Positions 57,401-64,000 of a stretch of 64,000 bases of DNA are shown here, piece by piece. The DNA lies in the NCBI GenBank assembly GCA_951802425.1, contig OX637800.1:3444760-3508759 (forward strand). Direction: 5' to 3'. A program made the translations under genes and the position numbers. This stretch comes from Clavaria fumosa (taxonomy: Eukaryota > Basidiomycota > Agaricomycetes > Agaricales > Clavariaceae). Under the pieces are notes generated by a model, which was given only the letters and a program-made list of their open reading frames with translations, was not told where the DNA came from and searched no databases. How positions within the stretch are numbered: position 1 is the first letter of the stretch; each line of letters begins with the position of its first letter.

Positions 57401-60400
57401 TGTGTTTAATGGTTTTTAATAGTTTTTAATGATTTTAGAGTGCATACACAAGGTTCGGGAGGTGTTGTTGAAGGTATTTTTATTGTTTTTTAATGTTTTT
57501 CATAATTTTTTAGTTGTGTTTAATGGTTTTTAATAGTTTTTAATGATTTTAGAGTGCATACACAAGGTTCGGGAGGTGTTGTTGAAGGTATTTTTATTGT
57601 TTTTTAATGTTTTTCATAATTTTTTAGTTGTGTTTAATGGTTTTTAATAGTTTTTAATGATTTTAGAGTGCATACACAAGGTTCGGGAGGTGTTGTTGAA
57701 GGTATTTTTATTGTTTTTTAATGTTTTTCATAATTTTTTAGTTGTGTTTAATGGTTTTTAATAGTTTTTAATGATTTTAGAGTGCATACACAAGGTTCGG
57801 GAGGTGTTGTTGAAGGTATTTTTATTGTTTTTTAATGTTTTTCATAATTTTTTAGTTGTGTTTAATGGTTTTTAATAGTTTTTAATGATTTTAGAGTGCA
57901 TACACAAGGTTCGGGAGGTGTTGTTGAAGGTATTTTTATTGTTTTTTAATGTTTTTCATAATTTTTTAGTTGTGTTTAATGGTTTTTAATAGTTTTTAAT
58001 GATTTTAGAGTGCATACACAAGGTTCGGGAGGTGTTGTTGAAGGTATTTTTATTGTTTTTTAATGTTTTTCATAATTTTTTAGTTGTGTTTAATGGTTTT
58101 TAATAGTTTTTAATGATTTTAGAGTGCATACACAAGGTTCGGGAGGTGTTGTTGAAGGTATTTTTATTGTTTTTTAATGTTTTTCATAATTTTTTAGTTG
58201 TGTTTAATGGTTTTTAATAGTTTTTAATGATTTTAGAGTGCATACACAAGGTTCGGGAGGTGTTGTTGAAGGTATTTTTATTGTTTTTTAATGTTTTTCA
58301 TAATTTTTTAGTTGTGTTTAATGGTTTTTAATAGTTTTTAATGATTTTAGAGTGCATACACAAGGTTCGGGAGGTGTTGTTGAAGGTATTTTTATTGTTT
58401 TTTAATGTTTTTCATAATTTTTTAGTTGTGTTTAATGGTTTTTAATAGTTTTTAATGATTTTAGAGTGCATACACAAGGTTCGGGAGGTGTTGTTGAAGG
58501 TATTTTTATTGTTTTTTAATGTTTTTCATAATTTTTTAGTTGTGTTTAATGGTTTTTAATAGTTTTTAATGATTTTAGAGTGCATACACAAGGTTCGGGA
58601 GGTGTTGTTGAAGGTATTTTTATTGTTTTTTAATGTTTTTCATAATTTTTTAGTTGTGTTTAATGGTTTTTAATAGTTTTTAATGATTTTAGAGTGCATA
58701 CACAAGGTTCGGGAGGTGTTGTTGAAGGTATTTTTATTGTTTTTTAATGTTTTTCATAATTTTTTAGTTGTGTTTAATGGTTTTTAATAGTTTTTAATGA
58801 TTTTAGAGTGCATACACAAGGTTCGGGAGGTGTTGTTGAAGGTATTTTTATTGTTTTTTAATGTTTTTCATAATTTTTTAGTTGTGTTTAATGGTTTTTA
58901 ATAGTTTTTAATGATTTTAGAGTGCATACACAAGGTTCGGGAGGTGTTGTTGAAGGTATTTTTATTGTTTTTTAATGTTTTTCATAATTTTTTAGTTGTG
59001 TTTAATGGTTTTTAATAGTTTTTAATGATTTTAGAGTGCATACACAAGGTTCGGGAGGTGTTGTTGAAGGTATTTTTATTGTTTTTTAATGTTTTTCATA
59101 ATTTTTTAGTTGTGTTTAATGGTTTTTAATAGTTTTTAATGATTTTAGAGTGCATACACAAGGTTCGGGAGGTGTTGTTGAAGGTATTTTTATTGTTTTT
59201 TAATGTTTTTCATAATTTTTTAGTTGTGTTTAATGGTTTTTAATAGTTTTTAATGATTTTAGAGTGCATACACAAGGTTCGGGAGGTGTTGTTGAAGGTA
59301 TTTTTATTGTTTTTTAATGTTTTTCATAATTTTTTAGTTGTGTTTAATGGTTTTTAATAGTTTTTAATGATTTTAGAGTGCATACACAAGGTTCGGGAGG
59401 TGTTGTTGAAGGTATTTTTATTGTTTTTTAATGTTTTTCATAATTTTTTAGTTGTGTTTAATGGTTTTTAATAGTTTTTAATGATTTTAGAGTGCATACA
59501 CAAGGTTCGGGAGGTGTTGTTGAAGGTATTTTTATTGTTTTTTAATGTTTTTCATAATTTTTTAGTTGTGTTTAATGGTTTTTAATAGTTTTTAATGATT
59601 TTAGAGTGCATACACAAGGTTCGGGAGGTGTTGTTGAAGGTATTTTTATTGTTTTTTAATGTTTTTCATAATTTTTTAGTTGTGTTTAATGGTTTTTAAT
59701 AGTTTTTAATGATTTTAGAGTGCATACACAAGGTTCGGGAGGTGTTGTTGAAGGTATTTTTATTGTTTTTTAATGTTTTTCATAATTTTTTAGTTGTGTT
59801 TAATGGTTTTTAATAGTTTTTAATGATTTTAGAGTGCATACACAAGGTTCGGGAGGTGTTGTTGAAGGTATTTTTATTGTTTTTTAATGTTTTTCATAAT
59901 TTTTTAGTTGTGTTTAATGGTTTTTAATAGTTTTTAATGATTTTAGAGTGCATACACAAGGTTCGGGAGGTGTTGTTGAAGGTATTTTTATTGTTTTTTA
60001 ATGTTTTTCATAATTTTTTAGTTGTGTTTAATGGTTTTTAATAGTTTTTAATGATTTTAGAGTGCATACACAAGGTTCGGGAGGTGTTGTTGAAGGTATT
60101 TTTATTGTTTTTTAATGTTTTTCATAATTTTTTAGTTGTGTTTAATGGTTTTTAATAGTTTTTAATGATTTTAGAGTGCATACACAAGGTTCGGGAGGTG
60201 TTGTTGAAGGTATTTTTATTGTTTTTTAATGTTTTTCATAATTTTTTAGTTGTGTTTAATGGTTTTTAATAGTTTTTAATGATTTTAGAGTGCATACACA
60301 AGGTTCGGGAGGTGTTGTTGAAGGTATTTTTATTGTTTTTTAATGTTTTTCATAATTTTTTAGTTGTGTTTAATGGTTTTTAATAGTTTTTAATGATTTT

Positions 60401-61840
60401 AGAGTGCATACACAAGGTTCGGGAGGTGTTGTTGAAGGTATTTTTATTGTTTTTTAATGTTTTTCATAATTTTTTAGTTGTGTTTAATGGTTTTTAATAG
60501 TTTTTAATGATTTTAGAGTGCATACACAAGGTTCGGGAGGTGTTGTTGAAGGTATTTTTATTGTTTTTTAATGTTTTTCATAATTTTTTAGTTGTGTTTA
60601 ATGGTTTTTAATAGTTTTTAATGATTTTAGAGTGCATACACAAGGTTCGGGAGGTGTTGTTGAAGGTATTTTTATTGTTTTTTAATGTTTTTCATAATTT
60701 TTTAGTTGTGTTTAATGGTTTTTAATAGTTTTTAATGATTTTAGAGTGCATACACAAGGTTCGGGAGGTGTTGTTGAAGGTATTTTTATTGTTTTTTAAT
60801 GTTTTTCATAATTTTTTAGTTGTGTTTAATGGTTTTTAATAGTTTTTAATGATTTTAGAGTGCATACACAAGGTTCGGGAGGTGTTGTTGAAGGTATTTT
60901 TATTGTTTTTTAATGTTTTTCATAATTTTTTAGTTGTGTTTAATGGTTTTTAATAGTTTTTAATGATTTTAGAGTGCATACACAAGGTTCGGGAGGTGTT
61001 GTTGAAGGTATTTTTATTGTTTTTTAATGTTTTTCATAATTTTTTAGTTGTGTTTAATGGTTTTTAATAGTTTTTAATGATTTTAGAGTGCATACACAAG
61101 GTTCGGGAGGTGTTGTTGAAGGTATTTTTATTGTTTTTTAATGTTTTTCATAATTTTTTAGTTGTGTTTAATGGTTTTTAATAGTTTTTAATGATTTTAG
61201 AGTGCATACACAAGGTTCGGGAGGTGTTGTTGAAGGTATTTTTATTGTTTTTTAATGTTTTTCATAATTTTTTAGTTGTGTTTAATGGTTTTTAATAGTT
61301 TTTAATGATTTTAGAGTGCATACACAAGGTTCGGGAGGTGTTGTTGAAGGTATTTTTATTGTTTTTTAATGTTTTTCATAATTTTTTAGTTGTGTTTAAT
61401 GGTTTTTAATAGTTTTTAATGATTTTAGAGTGCATACACAAGGTTCGGGAGGTGTTGTTGAAGGTATTTTTATTGTTTTTTAATGTTTTTCATAATTTTT
61501 TAGTTGTGTTTAATGGTTTTTAATAGTTTTTAATGATTTTAGAGTGCATACACAAGGTTCGGGAGGTGTTGTTGAAGGTATTTTTATTGTTTTTTAATGT
61601 TTTTCATAATTTTTTAGTTGTGTTTAATGGTTTTTAATAGTTTTTAATGATTTTAGAGTGCATACACAAGGTTCGGGAGGTGTTGTTGAAGGTATTTTTA
61701 TTGTTTTTTAATGTTTTTCATAATTTTTTAGTTGTGTTTAATGGTTTTTAATAGTTTTTAATGATTTTAGAGTGCATACACAAGGTTCGGGAGGTGTTGT
61801 TGAAGGTATTTTTATTGTTTTTTAATGTTTTTCATAATTT
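51421..61840 (+). repeat. 114-bp satellite array, 91.4 copies
   Basis: Unit starts tgttgttgaaggtattttta and ends acacaaggttcgggagg. The period is exactly 114 bp: starts at 51421, 51535, 51649 and so on to 61795, that is 91 full units, then 46 bp of a 92nd unit. I saw no variant unit. The unit is AT-rich, with T runs on this strand and a gtttttaat motif repeated inside it; every frame has stops. It is followed without a linker by the telomere-like array. Confidence 0.97.
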
Positions 61841-64000
61841 AGGTTAGTTAGGTTAGTTAGGTTAGGTTAGTTAGGTTAGTTAGGTTAGTTAGGTTAGGTT
61901 AGGTTAGGTTAAGTTAGGTTAGTTAGGTTAGTTAGGTTAGTTTAGGTTAGTTAGGTTAGTTAGGTTAGGTTTAGGTTAGGTTAGTTAGGTTAGTTAGGTT
62001 AGTTAGGTTAGTTAGGTTAGTTAGGTTAGGTTAGTTAGGTTAGGTTAGTTAGGTTAGTTAGGTTAGTTAGGTTAGTTAGGTTAGTTAGGGTTAGGTTAGG
62101 TTAGGTTAGTTAGGTTAGGTTAGTTAGGTTAGTTAGGTTAGTTAGGTTAGGTTAGTAGGTTAGGTTAGGTTAGTTAGGTTAGTTAGGTTAGTTAGGTTAG
62201 GTTAGTTAGGTTAGGTTAGGTTAGTTAGGTTAGTTAGGTTAGGTTAGTTAGGTTAGGTTAGTTAGGTTAGGTTAGTTAGGTTAGTTAGGTTAGGTTAGTT
62301 AGGTTAGTTAGGTTAGTTAGGTTAGGTTAGTTAGGTTAGGTTAGTTAGGTTAGGTTAGTTAGGTTAGGTTAGTTAGGTTAGTTAGGTTAGTTAGGTTAGT
62401 TAGGTTAGTTAGGTTAGTTAGGTTAGGTTAGTTAGGTTAGTTAGGTTAGTTAGGTTAGTTAGGTTAGGTTAGTTAGGTTAGGTTAGTTAGGTTAGTTAGG
62501 TTAGTTAGGTTAGTTAGGTTAGTTAGGTTAGTTAGGTTAGTTAGGTTAGGTTAGTTAGGTTAGTTTAGTTAGGTTAGTTAGGTTAGGTTAGTTAGGTTAG
62601 GTTAGTTAGTTAGGTTAGTTAGGTTAGTTAGGTTAGTTAGGTTAGTTAGGTTAGGTTAGTTAGGTTAGTTAGGTTAGTTAGGTTAGTTAGGTTAGGTTAG
62701 TTAGGTTAGGTTAGTTAGGTTAGTTAGGTTAGTTAGGTTAGGTTAGGTTAGGTTAGGTTAGTTAGGTTAGGTTAGTTAGGTTAGGTTAGGTTAGTTAGGT
62801 TAGTTAGGTTAGTTAGGTTAGGTTAGTTAGTTAGGTTAGGTTAGTTAGGTTAGTTAGGTTAGTTAGGTTAGGTTAGTTAGGTTAGTTAGGTTAGTTAGGT
62901 TAGTTAGGTTAGTTAGGTTAGTTAGGTTAGTTAGGGTTAGGTTAGGTTAGTTAGGTTAGTTAGGTTAGTTAGGTTAGTTAGGTTAGTTAGGTTAGGTTAG
63001 GTTAGGTTAGTTAGGTTAGTTAGGTTAGTTAGGTTAGTTAGGTTAGTTAGGTTAGTTAGGTTAGTTAGGTTAGTTAGGTTAGTTAGGTTAGGTTAGTTAG
63101 GTTAGTTAGGTTAGTTAGGTTAGTTAGGTTAGTTAGGTTAGTTAGGTTAGTTAGGTTAGGTTAGTTAGGTTAGTTAGGGTTAGGTTAGGTTAGTTAGGTT
63201 AGTTAGGTTAGTTAGGTTAGGTTAGTTAGGTTAGTTAGGTTAGTTAGGTTAGTTAGGTTAGTTAGGTTAGTTAGGTTAGTTAGGTTAGTTAGGTTAGGTT
63301 AGTTAGGTTAGTTAGGTTAGGTTAGTTAGGTTAGGTTTAGTTTAGGTTAGTTAGGTTAGTTAGGTTAGTTAGGTTAGTTAGGTTAGTTAGGTTAGTTAGG
63401 TTAGTTAGGTTAGGTTAGTTAGGTTAGTTAGGTTAGTTAGGTTAGTTAGGTTAGTTAGGTTAGTTAGGTTAGGTTAGTTAGGTTAGTTAGGTTTAGGTTA
63501 GGTTAGTTAGTTAGGTTAGGTTAGTTAGGTTAGTTAGGTTAGTTAGGTTAGTTAGGTTAGTTAGGTTAGTTAGGTTAGTTAGGTTAGTTAGGTTAGTTAG
63601 GTTAGGTTAGTTAGGTTAGTTAGGTTAGTTAGGTTAGTTAGGTTAGTTAGGTTAGGTTAGTTAGGTTAGGTTAGTTAGGTTAGGTTAGTTAGGTTTAGGT
63701 TAGGTTAGGTTAGTTAGGTTAGGTTAGGTTAGTTAGGTTAGTTAGGTTAGTTAGGTTAGTTAGGTTAGTTAGGTTAGTTAGGTTAGTTAGGTTAGTTAGG
63801 TTAGTTAGGTTAGGTTAGTTAGGTTAGTTAGGTTAGGTTAGTTAGGTTAGTTAGGTTAGTTAGGTTAGTTAGGTTAGGTTAGTTAGGTTAGGTTAGTTAG
63901 GTTAGTTAGGTTAGTTAGGTTAGTTAGGTTAGTTAGGTTAGGTTAGTTAGGTTAGTTAGGTTAGTTAGGTTAGTTAGGTTAGTTAGGTTAGTTAGGTTAG
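61841..64000 (+). repeat. Telomere-like array of TTAGG and TTAG units
   Basis: At least 2,160 bp to the right edge, made almost wholly of TTAGG and TTAG units, most often alternating (a 9-mer TTAGGTTAG), with rare TTAGGG (about 62086, 62934, 63177) and TTTAGG (about 61970, 63338) variants. The G-rich strand runs 5'-3' toward the right edge, as at a right chromosome end. Known basidiomycete telomeres are usually TTAGGG, so the mixed unit is unusual; homopolymer under-calling of TTAGGG is the main alternative. Confidence 0.85.

Noticed and set aside
51421..61840. CRISPR-like regular repeats
   Set aside because: Units are contiguous and identical with no unique spacers; this is a satellite in a eukaryotic genome.
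1..64000. tRNA or rRNA genes
   Set aside because: No cloverleaf with A and B boxes or rRNA core sequence was noticed; a tRNA scan was not possible here.

Overview
This 64-kb window looks like repeat-dominated, probably subtelomeric DNA of a filamentous basidiomycete, most likely an Agaricomycete. I base this on short introns (39-51 nt), a WOPR (Gti1/Pac2) regulator, a small Zn2Cys6-type protein, an F-box-associated gene family and a MULE transposase type that I know from that group, and on the dense Ty1/copia, Ty3/gypsy and LINE content. No genus is claimed. Almost nothing here is an intact host gene.

Layout. 1-8640: a decayed Ty3 gag-pol split by a complete LINE (1407-8070, poly-A tail, 12-bp target duplication). 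9120-11025: dispersed repeats and a 4-copy tandem repeat. 11445-13673 (minus): a WOPR transcription factor gene with two frame breaks. 14333-24329: a minus-strand Ty1/copia element (265-bp LTRs, 5-bp duplication) that contains a second, plus-strand copia (18075-23141, identical 372-bp LTRs, 5-bp duplication); the outer one sits in a MULE transposase pseudogene (24330-25481). 25640-27883: host-gene debris (ABC-transporter end with poly-A, an unrecognised coding stretch, an F-box-family pseudogene). 28530-31854: a 2 x 326-bp palindrome and dispersed repeats. 32213-35327: a second decayed Ty3 gag-pol cut off by a 1.5-kb LTR (35328-36816). 36933-37637: a small intact two-exon zinc-cluster gene. 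38058-40900: shuffled copies of the same repeats. 40917-42229: a compact LTR element carrying only an intact gag. 42365-48180: repeats, minisatellites and a solo LTR with a perfect target duplication. 48649-51367: a near-perfect 2 x 1.34-kb palindrome. 51421-61840: 91.4 apparently identical copies of a 114-bp AT-rich satellite. 61841-64000: a telomere-like array of TTAGG and TTAG units, G-rich strand pointing to the right edge.

Two kinds of damage recur. Most nonsense codons in the transposon frames are TGA where CGA is the natural predecessor, as expected from deamination of methylated CpG, and several repeat copies differ by CG to TG/CA. Separately, several frames break by a single base in or near a homopolymer, which may be real decay or uncorrected long-read error. 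The most noteworthy structures are the satellite and variant-telomere chromosome end, the palindrome family, the gag-only LTR element, and the use by two unrelated-orientation copia elements of the same primer site matching a Met-tRNA anticodon arm.
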